From Oscillospiraceae bacterium (GTDB taxonomy: Bacteria > Bacillota > Clostridia > Oscillospirales > JAAYXM01), in the NCBI GenBank assembly GCA_015068085.1, contig SVLF01000007.1:1-64000 (forward strand): 64,000 nucleotides of DNA. Direction: 5' to 3'. The translations under genes and the position numbers were made by a program. Positions 39,263 to 51,700 of this stretch are shown here, piece by piece. The notes below the pieces were generated by a model. That model saw only the letters and a list, made by a program, of their open reading frames with translations, ran no database searches and had not been told where the DNA came from. Every line of letters starts with the position of its first letter. Position 1 is the stretch's first letter.

Positions 39263-39403
39263 ATGTCTAACCAGCAGAACAACAAAAACAATCAGAACAA
39301 CCAGCAGAATCAGCAGAACAAGAATAACCAGAACAATTCTCAGAACAAAAACAATCAGAACAACAGCCAGAACAAAAACGACAACAACCAGAGCAACTAT
39401 TAA
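39263..39403 (+). CDS. 46-aa Asn/Gln/Lys-only low-complexity peptide
   Basis: MSNQQNNKNNQNNQQNQQNKNNQNNSQNKNNQNNSQNKNDNNQSNY with SD aagaggtga. Confidence 0.7.
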   Translation: MSNQQNNKNNQNNQQNQQNKNNQNNSQNKNNQNNSQNKNDNNQSNY

Positions 39404-39455
39404 ACCCGGCAAAAACAACCGTTCCGCTTACTCTCTCGCGGGACGGTTGTTTTTC

Positions 39456-39484
39456 TTGAACAGAAAAAATATTTATGGTACAAT
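39456..39484 (+). promoter_or_regulatory. dinB promoter
   Basis: TTGAAC-N17-TACAAT with conserved spacer. Confidence 0.7.
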
Positions 39485-39521
39485 ATATAATACAACAGAG
39501 TATCCCGAAAGGAGGATTTTC

Positions 39522-40739
39522 ATGGACAGACACATACTTCACTGCGACCTGAACGCATTTTTTGCATCTGTTGAAGAGGTCCGCAATTCCGAGCTTCGCA
39601 AATATCCCGTGGCTGTCTGCGGAAATCCTGAAAACCGCCACGGGATTATCCTCGCCAAAAACGAAAAGGCTAAAAAATTCGGCGTAAAAACTGCCGAAAC
39701 AATATGGCAGGCACAGAAAAAATGCCCCGGGCTTGTGCTTGTCCCTCCACATTACAAAGACTATGCAAAATATTCGCGCATAGTAAACGACATTTATCTG
39801 CGCTATACCGACCTTGTCGAGCCGTTCGGTATTGACGAATCCTGGCTCGACGTGACCGGCTCTGCCCATCTTTTCGGAACTCCGCGCGAAATCGCAGACG
39901 AGCTGCGGCGCGTGGTGAAAAGCGAAACAGGCCTTACCATATCTGTCGGAGTTTCCTTTACAAAAGCATTTGCAAAGCTCGGAAGCGACTATAAAAAGCC
40001 TGATGCCACGACAGTAATAACACGTGAAAATTACAAAGACATTGTCTGGAAGCTGCCGGTTACGGATTTGCTTTTCGTAGGAAAGAGCGCGAAGAAAACT
40101 TTCGAGCGCCTCGGAATCTCCACTATCGGTGAGCTTGCCGCAAGCTCAAAGGAAAGCATCAGCTCCCTTCTCGGAAAAACAGGAGAAACAATACACGACT
40201 ATGCCAACGGAATAGACTTATCCCCCGTCCAATCGGCTTTTGCTGAAACCGACCCGAAATCCATCGGGCGCGGAACAACCTTTCCACACGACCTTACGGA
40301 GATTTCTGACATCAGAACAGGCATAACAGTTCTTTCCGATGACGTTGCTGCGCGTCTGCGAAAAAAGCACCTTATGGCAAACGTGGTAACGCTGACAGTC
40401 CGTGACCCCAACTTCAAAACAACATCACGTCAAAAAACGCTTTCCACACCCACGCATCTTGAACACGACATAACAGAGGCGTGCATGGAGCTTTATATGC
40501 GCTATTATGCAACGCGCCGCTCTCCCGTGAGAATGCTTACCGTCACGGTATCTTCTCTCGTTGATGAGGATACGGCAGGGCTTTTGCAATTTTCGCTCTT
40601 CGGCGATGATGAAATGCACGAAAAAACCGAACGAATGGAGCTTGCGATAGACAAAATACGCAACAAATTCGGACGGGATGCAATGAAAAAAGGTTCGTTT
40701 TTAAATCGTGACTTCACCATACGCGATAAAGACGGCTAA
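39522..40739 (+). CDS. dinB: DNA polymerase IV
   Basis: ILHCDLNAFFASVEEV, YSRIVNDIY, EPFGIDESWLDVTGS Y-family motifs. Confidence 0.94.
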   Translation: MDRHILHCDLNAFFASVEEVRNSELRKYPVAVCGNPENRHGIILAKNEKAKKFGVKTAETIWQAQKKCPGLVLVPPHYKDYAKYSRIVNDIYLRYTDLVEPFGIDESWLDVTGSAHLFGTPREIADELRRVVKSETGLTISVGVSFTKAFAKLGSDYKKPDATTVITRENYKDIVWKLPVTDLLFVGKSAKKTFERLGISTIGELAASSKESISSLLGKTGETIHDYANGIDLSPVQSAFAETDPKSIGRGTTFPHDLTEISDIRTGITVLSDDVAARLRKKHLMANVVTLTVRDPNFKTTSRQKTLSTPTHLEHDITEACMELYMRYYATRRSPVRMLTVTVSSLVDEDTAGLLQFSLFGDDEMHEKTERMELAIDKIRNKFGRDAMKKGSFLNRDFTIRDKDG

Positions 40740-40762
40740 ACTCAAAAAAACGGCAAAAGTAC

Positions 40763-40792
40763 TTGACAAACAAGTGCTTTTGGGTGTATTAT
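40763..40792 (+). promoter_or_regulatory. guaB promoter
   Basis: TTGACA-N18-TATTAT. Confidence 0.6.
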
Positions 40793-40805
40793 ATTCTTTA
40801 AATAA

Positions 40806-42293
<1,488 letters not shown>

Positions 42294-42359
42294 AAACAGC
42301 TATGAGCCGCATTCACTATGCGGCTCTGTTTATTAAAAAATCAAAGGAATGATTACTTT

Positions 42360-43085
42360 ATGTCCTGCAAAATGCAAAAGGATTTGAGCGTTTTTATAAG
42401 CCAGTGCGACAGCACTTCAAAAATGAGTATACCGAGCATCTTTTCCCTCTTCGGCGATCTTGCATCGGAGCATGCCCCGCAGATAGGTCTTGGTTTTAGC
42501 ACTCTTGCAGAAAAAGGCTTGTTCTGGATTGCCGTAAGAACCAAAATCAAGGTTCACCGCCGCCCTGAAATGACGGAGAGCTTCCTTGCAAACACCTGGC
42601 CGGAAGCCCCCGGCAGGGTGCGCTGTGTAAGGTACTACACCCTCACAGACATCAACTTGAATCTGATTGCCGAAGGCAAGAGCGAATGGGCAATAGTTGA
42701 CCTTTCAACCGGAAGACCGCATAAGCTCTCAGAAATCTATCCGGAAGAAATGCAACATCTCACCGACACTGCTTGTGACGAGCCCTTCAATAAAATCGCT
42801 GAGAACACCGATGATGCAGAAAAATTTGCCGTCTACACCGTTCGTTCAACGGACATTGATATTGGCAAGCATATGAACAATGCGGCATATATCCGTGCGG
42901 TTTTCGGTGCATTCACCTGCGCAGAACTTGAGGCAATGGATATAAGCGATGTTGAAATAAACTTCAAAGCGCAGTGCTATGAAGGAGATGAGCTTGCATT
43001 CTACAAGCGCAAATGTGGCGATGCACTTGAAGTAATCGTTCTGCGTCCCGACGGAAAATGCGCCGCGACGTTAAGACTTGCGTGA
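42360..43085 (+). CDS. acyl-ACP thioesterase
   Basis: hotdog repeats, DIDIGKHMNNAAYIR motif. Confidence 0.85.
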   Translation: MSCKMQKDLSVFISQCDSTSKMSIPSIFSLFGDLASEHAPQIGLGFSTLAEKGLFWIAVRTKIKVHRRPEMTESFLANTWPEAPGRVRCVRYYTLTDINLNLIAEGKSEWAIVDLSTGRPHKLSEIYPEEMQHLTDTACDEPFNKIAENTDDAEKFAVYTVRSTDIDIGKHMNNAAYIRAVFGAFTCAELEAMDISDVEINFKAQCYEGDELAFYKRKCGDALEVIVLRPDGKCAATLRLA

Positions 43086-43096
43086 AATATTGAATA

Positions 43097-43138
43097 AAAA
43101 AGCATACTGCGTTCACAAAAGCGAACGCAGTATGCTTT
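43097..43138. terminator. bidirectional terminator
   Basis: aaaaagcatactgcgttc/gaacgcagtatgcttttt. Confidence 0.75.
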
Positions 43139-44503
43139 TTATTTATACATTTTAAGGTATTCTGCTGTATTGGCTACCATTCCGTCAAACATCTCACGAG
43201 CCTTATCTATCGGCAAACGCACCAACGGGTCGTTTGCAAAAACCGCGAATGCAAGATCCAAGCTTCTTTCGGCAATTGCCTCGTCAAGCGACACCTGATT
43301 TCCGCACGCGTGTGAGACAAGCGAATAAATTTTCTGCGGAATTTCGCCTGCAAAAACCGGCTTTACACTGTCACCGCGGAAAACCGCATTTGTTTCAACG
43401 ATTGCTCCCATCGGCAAATTAGGAATTTGCCCGTAGTTCGGAAGATTTACATTGGTTATGAGGTCATCAAGGCCGAGAAGCGCCCGCATCTGACGGCATC
43501 CGTCCTCGCCGGTCGGCTTAAACTCCGGCTTCATTTCTCCCGAGAGAAGCTTTGCGCTCTTCTCTAATCTCTCACGAAGCTGGTTTCGTCTCCAGTCAAC
43601 GGTTGTAAGCCCGAATCCCCAGCCTTCTACCTGTTCGGGGCTGTTGAGATACCAGTCTCCGGGGCAGAACTCTGCAAGGTGACGGTCACCCGCCGCGGCA
43701 ATAACTCCGTAACGAAGGAATAAATCAAACTTAACCTTCTCACCGTGCCTTACTTTGTCATTTATGAGGTTCTCACCCTGCTTGAAGTCGAAGCCGCTTT
43801 CACGGTGCTGTACCGCGAACTCACGGTACAGAGGGAACAAATCAGTATTCTTATACTTTGCTTCCGTAACCCAGGTAAAATGGTTTACGCCTATCGGATT
43901 CACCTTGATTTCCTCACGCTTTACATCCTTTATTCCACAAAGCTTATCGAGCATTCTTGAAAGAAGAACCTGTGTTCCGAAAACCTCATGACAGCACCCG
44001 AACGCTTTAATTTGCGGGAAAACTCGATAAAGCGCCTTTATGCTGATGCTCATCGGGTTCGTATAGTTGATAACCCAAGCATCCGGGCAATACTTTTTTA
44101 TCGCTTCACCAAACTCTTCAAACATCGGCACCGTACGGAGCGAGCGGATAATCCCGCCAGGGCCCACGCTGTCACCGACAGACTGATATATACCGTACTT
44201 TTCGGGATAATGCACATCGGAGTGCATCTCATCAAACGTTCCCGGAAAGATTGATATTATTACAAAATCCGCGCCATCGAGTGCCTCACCTATCGTATTG
44301 CACGCGAGGTATGACCAATCACCGATTTCTATGCTGTTTCCTATCGTTTCATTTTTCTTCGCGGCATCAAAATCTATATCGTACAAATACACCGTGCCAC
44401 CCATATCCTTATCCTGAGCAAGATCGGTCATGAACCCCCACGCCCAGCCGCGTGAACCTCCGCCGATATATGCAACCTTCAGGTTCTTGTAATTCTTCTG
44501 CAT
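43139..44503 (-). CDS. glycoside hydrolase family 4 (alpha-glucosidase/galactosidase type)
   Basis: KVAYIGGGSRGWAWGFMTDLA, INYTNPMSISIKALYRVFPQIKAFGCCHEV, GVNHFTWV. Confidence 0.88.
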   Translation of the reverse strand: MQKNYKNLKVAYIGGGSRGWAWGFMTDLAQDKDMGGTVYLYDIDFDAAKKNETIGNSIEIGDWSYLACNTIGEALDGADFVIISIFPGTFDEMHSDVHYPEKYGIYQSVGDSVGPGGIIRSLRTVPMFEEFGEAIKKYCPDAWVINYTNPMSISIKALYRVFPQIKAFGCCHEVFGTQVLLSRMLDKLCGIKDVKREEIKVNPIGVNHFTWVTEAKYKNTDLFPLYREFAVQHRESGFDFKQGENLINDKVRHGEKVKFDLFLRYGVIAAAGDRHLAEFCPGDWYLNSPEQVEGWGFGLTTVDWRRNQLRERLEKSAKLLSGEMKPEFKPTGEDGCRQMRALLGLDDLITNVNLPNYGQIPNLPMGAIVETNAVFRGDSVKPVFAGEIPQKIYSLVSHACGNQVSLDEAIAERSLDLAFAVFANDPLVRLPIDKAREMFDGMVANTAEYLKMYK

Positions 44504-44521
44504 TGTAAAAATCCTTTCCTG

Positions 44522-45616
44522 TTATATATTTACATTGATGTAATACATTCCATCCCGTCCGTTCGTGTCAAGGCGCAAAGCTTTACCGTCAAACGTGATA
44601 CTGCAATTACGGTTATCCGCACAGTTTGCGCTCAAATTAAACGGCAGTTTATTCAGCCACAGAAGCGGAAGTGCGTCGTCATAGCCGTATCCACTGCCTA
44701 CGTTACAGATGTTGCGGATGTAAATCTCGCTATCGGTCTGTTCAATATCCGCCGCCATTCTGTCAGAACCGAGAATATTTTCAAAGCTTGCCTTGCCGTC
44801 TTCCACGCGGATTGCAAACTGAATATCTGTCCTCGTATACGGAAGAAAGGCACGGGTTATGTGAAATCCCGTAACGCCACGGCGTATCATCTCACAATAA
44901 TCCTTGTAAGAGCCGACCTGCGCCATATGGATTGGCACATTATTTGCCTTTGCATATTCTATTCCGTCACGCGATTCTTCCCAGTATTTCATCGGGTCGC
45001 TTTCCGGATAGATAAACATCGTTACAATACCGTTTTTAAACGGTATGACGTTGTCCACAACCTCGCGGGTAAGAGGTGCGCGGTGCAATATCACCTGCGA
45101 AAGTGGAATAGCATCGCTGTATTTTCTCACTTCACGCAGTGTTTCTATCGTGAATGAATTTATAACACAGCTTTCCTCAACATGATACTTTCTCACCGTT
45201 TTCATAACATCACGAACAAGCTCCGGAATTTTATTGTTGCGCAGCGTTATGTAAACGAGCTTGCCGTTTTCTTTGCATATACGGACATATGTGTCAAAAT
45301 CGCACACTTTGGCATAATGCCCCATTGCATCATATTCGGCAGCATATTCGAGAGTTTTGAGATAATCGTATGTAAGATCAACAAAAAGCTTTCGGTTATT
45401 TTTATCAAGCTTGCATATGCGTCCATTCTCGTCAAGCGTTATCCCGGCATCGTGGCACATAACAAGCCTGTTATCCTTTGTTATACGCACATCGCCTTTC
45501 AGTGCATTAAAACCGAGATGCGCGGCAAGCTGAAAATGCTCTGCCGTATTTATCGGCGCAAGGCCTATCTGCGAATACGCCGTGTTCATTATTTCCTTAT
45601 CAAAATTAAAATGCAT
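44522..45616 (-). CDS. glycerophosphodiester phosphodiesterase family
   Basis: NTAEHFQLAAHLGFNALKGDVRITKDNRLVMCHDAGITLDENGR. Confidence 0.8.
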   Translation of the reverse strand: MHFNFDKEIMNTAYSQIGLAPINTAEHFQLAAHLGFNALKGDVRITKDNRLVMCHDAGITLDENGRICKLDKNNRKLFVDLTYDYLKTLEYAAEYDAMGHYAKVCDFDTYVRICKENGKLVYITLRNNKIPELVRDVMKTVRKYHVEESCVINSFTIETLREVRKYSDAIPLSQVILHRAPLTREVVDNVIPFKNGIVTMFIYPESDPMKYWEESRDGIEYAKANNVPIHMAQVGSYKDYCEMIRRGVTGFHITRAFLPYTRTDIQFAIRVEDGKASFENILGSDRMAADIEQTDSEIYIRNICNVGSGYGYDDALPLLWLNKLPFNLSANCADNRNCSITFDGKALRLDTNGRDGMYYINVNI

Positions 45617-45680
45617 TATCTTTCTCCCTGCATCGCCATTTGCAGAGGACAGCCAAAACCACTGTCCTCTGCATTTTTGC

Positions 45681-45734
45681 TTATTGCTTCACATAATCAA
45701 GTATGCGCCCCAGAAGAACCGCAACCTTCGTGCG
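45681..45734 (-). pseudogene. remnant of an SLH-protein 3' end
   Basis: encodes RTKVAVLLGRILDYVKQ*, matching TRAEIAVLLKRVLDYMK* of the adjacent gene. Confidence 0.6.
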
Positions 45735-45776
45735 GCGTTGCCGCACAATGCAAAGTGCACAATGCAAAGTGCAAAA

Positions 45777-48700
45777 TTATTTCATATAGTCAAGTACCCG
45801 TTTCAGCAGAACTGCAATCTCCGCTCTTGTTGTATATTCAAGAGGGGCGATGAGGTTGTTCTTGCCGTTGACGAGACCTGCACCGATGAGGGCGGTGACG
45901 GCATCCTTTGCGTAAGGCGCGACAGTGGTGAAGTCGGAGTATTGCGAGGGAGAAATCCCTCCAACGTCTTCGACGGTCCCCCTCCCGCGAGGTTTGGGAG
46001 GCTCATTGCCAAGGCTCTGCAGTGCGCGGTAGACTATCACCATCATATCCTGGCGGGTAATGGTATTGCGCGGTGCGAACTTGTTATCACCGATACCGGA
46101 TACAATTCCGTTGTTACGTGCTATTGCAAGCTCTTGCGCGAAGTAGTCAGAAGCATTTACATCTGCGAAGTTTTCCGTATCATCGCTCGTGAGGTTAAAC
46201 GCACGAACGAGCAGGATTGCGAAATCTGCGCGGGTTATGTTGCTTGCCGGTGAGAAGGTATTCTCGGATGTTCCCTTTATAATTCCGTCTGCCGCAAGGG
46301 TGTTGATTGCATCTTCTGCCCATGAGTGGCTATCAAGGTCAGTGAATTGCGTTTTTTCCACCTCATCCGCCTCGCCTGCGCCCTGCACCTTTTCCTCGAG
46401 GAGAAGGCTTTCATCGTCGTCAGTTTTGTCGGTATTTGTCGTATCATCCGGTTTGTCGGTCGGTGCGGCACCGCCGCCACCGCCTCCTCCACCGCCGCCG
46501 GCAGGGGTTGATGTGTCTCCTGATGTTCCGGTATTTTCCGATGGCGTTTCGGTGCTATCATTGCTTGACGAACCGCCCGTTGTGGAACCGTAAACCGTTA
46601 CCGTGAAGTGAACGGTGCTTTCGCGCCCGTCGCTGTCACGGGCAGTTATCGCCACGTGGTTTTCGCCTATCTGCGAGCTGTCCGGCTTCCACGTAAACAC
46701 GCCGGTTTCCGCATTGACAGAAGCTCCGCGCGGAAGCGTTGTTCCGATGTAGGTAATTTTCGGTGCATTTTCTTCTACAGGGCTGGTTGCGCTGAGCGAT
46801 ACGGATATTGTGCTGCCCGCACTGGTAGTTATGCTGTCATTTACCGGCGCAAACTCAGGCGAGAAGTCCTCACTGAACGACAGCGGAATTTCAAAGCTCT
46901 GTCCCGCCGAAATATTATATACATATCCAAGCTCCGGATTTGAAGCATTCTGATGTCCGCGGATGAGCGTTGTTCTGTCTATATCAAGACGAATTACGTT
47001 CTTACCTTCGCCATAGGTGTGGTTTTCAAGAACGCTTGCACCCTCTATCTTATACACCGCGTTATCTGCGCCGTCATTTGCGATGAAGATGTATTCACCT
47101 GCAAGTGCATCAGTATCCTCAATTTCTGCAGAAATGTCGATATAGTTCTTGAATGCAAGATTTCTCTCAAAGCCTTCAATCTTACCGGTAAGAGTTCCCT
47201 TGTTCTCAACCTCATCGCCGATTATGTTGCCGTCGTGGACATAACGGTATGTCGGTGCGCCTTCGCTGTTCGTGCTGTACACTCCGACAAAGCCCCGGAA
47301 ATCGAACACTCCGCCGACGTTGTATTTAACCGAATTATTCGTCGCATAAACAACATAATCAATTCTCTCACCGCCTACGTGCGTTACCTTTACCGCGCGT
47401 GCCATATCACCGCTCTGTTCCGTGCCGGAGACCACGCTTACATCAACAGCCTCGATTTTATCAATATTGGATGTGTTGCGATACGGTTCATAGACCGTTG
47501 TGAAAAGGCTGTCAAGCTCCTGGCCTTCCGGTGCCTCGCGCTCAACATATACATATTCAAGCATCGTTGCGCGGTCGGCATCGAATCTATCTTTATATCC
47601 GATGTTCTTCGATGCCTCACTTCTCTGCGGAACGTGACCGCCCGCAAAGGCAACGCCGGTCGGCGTAAAGTCATTGACCTGCGTCATACGCAGATGTATA
47701 CCCTTCGGATTCGAAAGCACCTTTTTGTAGTCGGTAATCTCGAAATCAACAGTGAAGTTGCTTTGCGGCTCTGCCGCACGGCGAACGTTACGCAGCCAAG
47801 TATATCCGCGCGGGAACATTGTTTCATAGCTCCATGCCGGCTGTGTCCACGGATCCTGACCGTAGGTTACGGGGAAGACCGTTTCAAAGTCAACCTCTTC
47901 ACCCGGGAGCGCCTTGCGAACACTGCCATCCGGATTCTTCACATATGCCGCATCCTTTCCGGCATATGTTGCCCAGTCCATTGTTCCGTTCTTATCCACC
48001 TGAATAAGCTCGGGCTCTGTCGCCATTGAAAGTCCCGAAACCTCATTTACCTTCGATGATGCCGAGTGGTAAACATAAGTATGGTGGTTTCCGCCCGTTA
48101 CGCGGAAAAAGTCAACGCCGTAAGATGTGTCGTCATTTATCTTTACCATAACAAGACTTCTTCGATAATTCTCTGCCTCTGCATACTTATGGGTTGCATC
48201 AATATCCATAAGCTTTACCATTCCCGAATCATTAAAGTGAAGCGGGAAGCCGCGTACATCATCACCTATTGAATTCTTCTGATTTATCAGAACTGTGTTA
48301 TGAGATAGAGTTGAGCCTACCCACTGCAAGCGATTAGGCGTATAGCTTGTATCTTCAGGATATGCAAGGTCTGCACCGAGATTAAGACCGTATGCATCAA
48401 CGTTAAGCTCGAGAGAGTCAGGATGTCCGTGTCCGTCGGTGTCGCCTGCCGTTATCCAGAAGTCGCGCATATTGTTTACCTCTGTGCTTGCGGATGCAGA
48501 ATCATATATTCCGCCGTCACGAAGCACGGCAAAGCCCCACCCTGCCATAAGATCGCTTTCAAGCTTTCCCGTCTCATCAATAAGCGCAGCTATATCTTCT
48601 TCAAAGCTTTCCGGATCTTCTGTGAAAATATCATAGTGAAGCCCTTCCGTTGTTCTTCCGTTTCGTGTCCATATATACTGGGCAAGCTCGTCAGCGATAT

Positions 48701-51700
48701 CAGTATCGCGAAGCTCTTTAAATCCCTTCTTCCATATCTCGATATCTCCGCTGTAATTTTCAACCGATAACGTTGTTGATGTATCACCTATATGCGGATG
48801 TCCCGGCGGTGTAACCGGACGGACAAAAGCCATAAACATCTCACGGAACTTCGGGTTTTCATAGAGGTTGTATTTTGCTCCGTCCTTATAATCCGCAAGG
48901 AAGTCTGCCATCTTACCGAGCCCTTCTATCTGCGTGCGGTTATAGTTTGTGCTGGATTCATGTCCCATGCCGTCGCGGTCGATAACGTCTATAAGCTGGC
49001 TCGTTACTCCGTCACCGCCCTGCTCAAACGATCCGTCCGGAACTGCCGGCTGATAAATCCACTCGAGCATTTCGGTTGTCTCAGGCTGTCTGTCCTGAAC
49101 AATAGCATTTATTGAAGTTGTCGCCTGGCTTTGACCAAAGTTACCTTCAATTCTTGCACACTTGACGCCCCAATAATTCTTTCTGATAATTCCGTTTTCC
49201 CAATTCTTCCAGATATCATGAGAGCTTGACTTGTCGTTGCGGCGCATTTCATGCTCATACTCACGGCAATCCCCATCGCACATACGTACATAACCACTGC
49301 TTGTGTAATTCAAATGGTAATCGTACTTATCATCATCCGGCAATGTGTCATACCCATATTTCTTTGCCTTCTCGGAAAGATAATCTATAACCTGAGTATC
49401 GGAAAGCACGGGATAAAACGCATCTGCGCACAGTGCAAGAATCTGCGCCTGATTATTTGAGTCTATGCGTCCGGTGATAAGCCCTATACCGCTTCCGCCT
49501 TCTGTATTATACCATATACGGTCGTAAGAGCCGTCACCGTTATAGTCTATATCGTTGTGAATAAACATATCGTATGTGTGATAAACGTCTGCAATTCTGT
49601 CAAGAAGGATTGCTCCCGCTCTTCCGTATTTGATGTCTCCTGTATACAGATATGCATTCTTGAGCGTATCGAGAGCATCCGTAATTACGGTTTTCATCGT
49701 TCTGTCAACTATATGCGCAACATATATATGCTTTTCATCAAAATACTGAACTATACCGCTGCTTCCTGTGAGAGAATACTTATACGGAGTTACACCATCG
49801 GGCTGCAGCGGAACATATCCCCAACCGTCATCAACGCCCCACGTTTTCCAATCCTCACCGGGACGAAGACCCTGACTGTTATTAAGTGCCGGTGAAACTT
49901 TTGCCGGGTCAGCAAGCTCAGGATAAAGTGTGTTTACAAGATATCCGCCGTCAACGCCGAAGCCGTAGTGGTCCTGTTCTGCCTTCGTGAGAAAATCACC
50001 TTCGTTGATTTCTTTCTTACGTGCATCGTCTATTCCCGCATCAGGCAAGCTCTTTCCTTTTTCAAGGAGCATTGCACGGTGGGCTTCAAGCGCGCGGAGT
50101 CTGTCAAACGCGCCTTCGCGGTCAAGACCGAGCTTATAGAAACCCTCAAAGTCATTTGACGGGAAAAGACGTTTGCAGTCCGGACACTGTGTCTTCCACG
50201 GACGTGAAATGACATCTGTAATAAAGTTACTGCCTTTTTTATTGATACCCCCATCGCAATAACGGCAAAGGTTGTAGTACGGATCATTTACTCCGCCCAT
50301 TCTCGTGCTTCGCGGGAGTCCTTCGGCGAGAATTATATCATAGAGAGAATCAAGCTCCTGAACATATGTTTCAGCTGCTTTTTCCGCACTCTTTTTCATA
50401 CTCTTCGCCCAATCGTAAGTTGCAATATTCTCAAGAGCTGTAGCACGTTTTTCGGTTGTGTAATAAGTCGCTTCCGTTTTTCCGTCATCGCGCACAACCT
50501 CTATATTCTTTTCCGCGGAAACTTGCTCTCCGCGGAAGGTTGCGACAGCTGTTACCAGCACACCCTTTTCTTTCGCAAGAGCAGTGACATATCCCGGATC
50601 GTCAAACCTTAACGCATCGCCGTCGTCGCTTGTGTATGTTACGCCCTCTGCCGGAATAGTTATCTTATTCCCGCTCTTCATTGAGAGAACAAAAGAAAGC
50701 TTTGTCTTTCCGCCGACGTAGATAAGATCATCACACTCTATTTCCGCACCGATTATGTCAGTATCATCAATTGCATTTATAACTATGCTTTCCTTTATGG
50801 CAGAATCTGCGTTTGAAACCGTTGCGGTAATTGTCACTTCACCGTGACCGCGGCCCGTTATAACTCCGTTTTCATCCACCGTTGCAATATCGGGATTTGA
50901 CGACTCATACAAAACAGAGTATGTTTTCTTATCAAGCAAGGTACCGTCAAGAAGCCGTGCCGTTATTGAGGTAGCAAGCGTTTTTCCGTAAGCTACTTCA
51001 CTTCCCTCTGATGTGAAGCTTACAAGCTTCATTGTATTTATGCCGTCAAGCCTGAGAATACGAGGGCAGAAATAACTGGGCTTAGCATCTCCTTGTTCAA
51101 AAACAAGAACGTATTCGCCTTTTTCCTCAATATCAACTGTTCCGATAACTCTTCTGTTCACAGCATCCTTTGAAGGTGCAAGAAAGCTTACGGTGTTGAT
51201 ATATGTCTTTTTCGTCAGAAGCGAATCCACCTCCGCGACAGTTTGCGGTTTCGGAACAATATAAATGTTTGCGTTTGCCGTTGTTGCCGTTCTTGCATAA
51301 TATTCAAAATCTACTGCGTATTTCCCGGCAGTCGGAAACATTTATCGTAAGTCCGTACCATCGTCCCGCACCGGGATATATTCTGAGATAGTTGCTGGTG
51401 TAGCGCGCATTCTTTGCTACAAAATTATTCGGCCCCGCACCGAACCATTCCCACGTTCCGTCTGTGTAATCATCGGTAATACCTAAAATATCCGTATCTC
51501 TTGCAACATTTGGATTCGTGCTTTGCCCGGGCTTTGAAAACGGAGCCCACTCCGGACTTATCGTTTCGAAGAAATTATATGTATAAATGGTATCCGCGCA
51601 CGGAAGCTGCGGCGGAAGTTCGGTTACTTTATATGTGTCTTTTACCGTATCGTACAGCACTCCGTCAAAATATATTTCTGCCGTAAGCTCAGTTTCTCCT

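Noticed and set aside
39182-39418. Hydrophobic V/L/I-rich ORF opposite the N/Q peptide
   Set aside because: Antisense translation of AAC/CAG repeats; the sense ORF has the SD
46480-46505. Possible VNTR (ccgccgccacc.. run)
   Set aside because: It is an in-frame poly-Gly linker before the acidic spacer and SLH domains
46953-48029. 358-aa ORF antisense to the giant SLH gene
   Set aside because: Cys/Arg/Ile-rich shadow translation, no RBS, no recognisable domain
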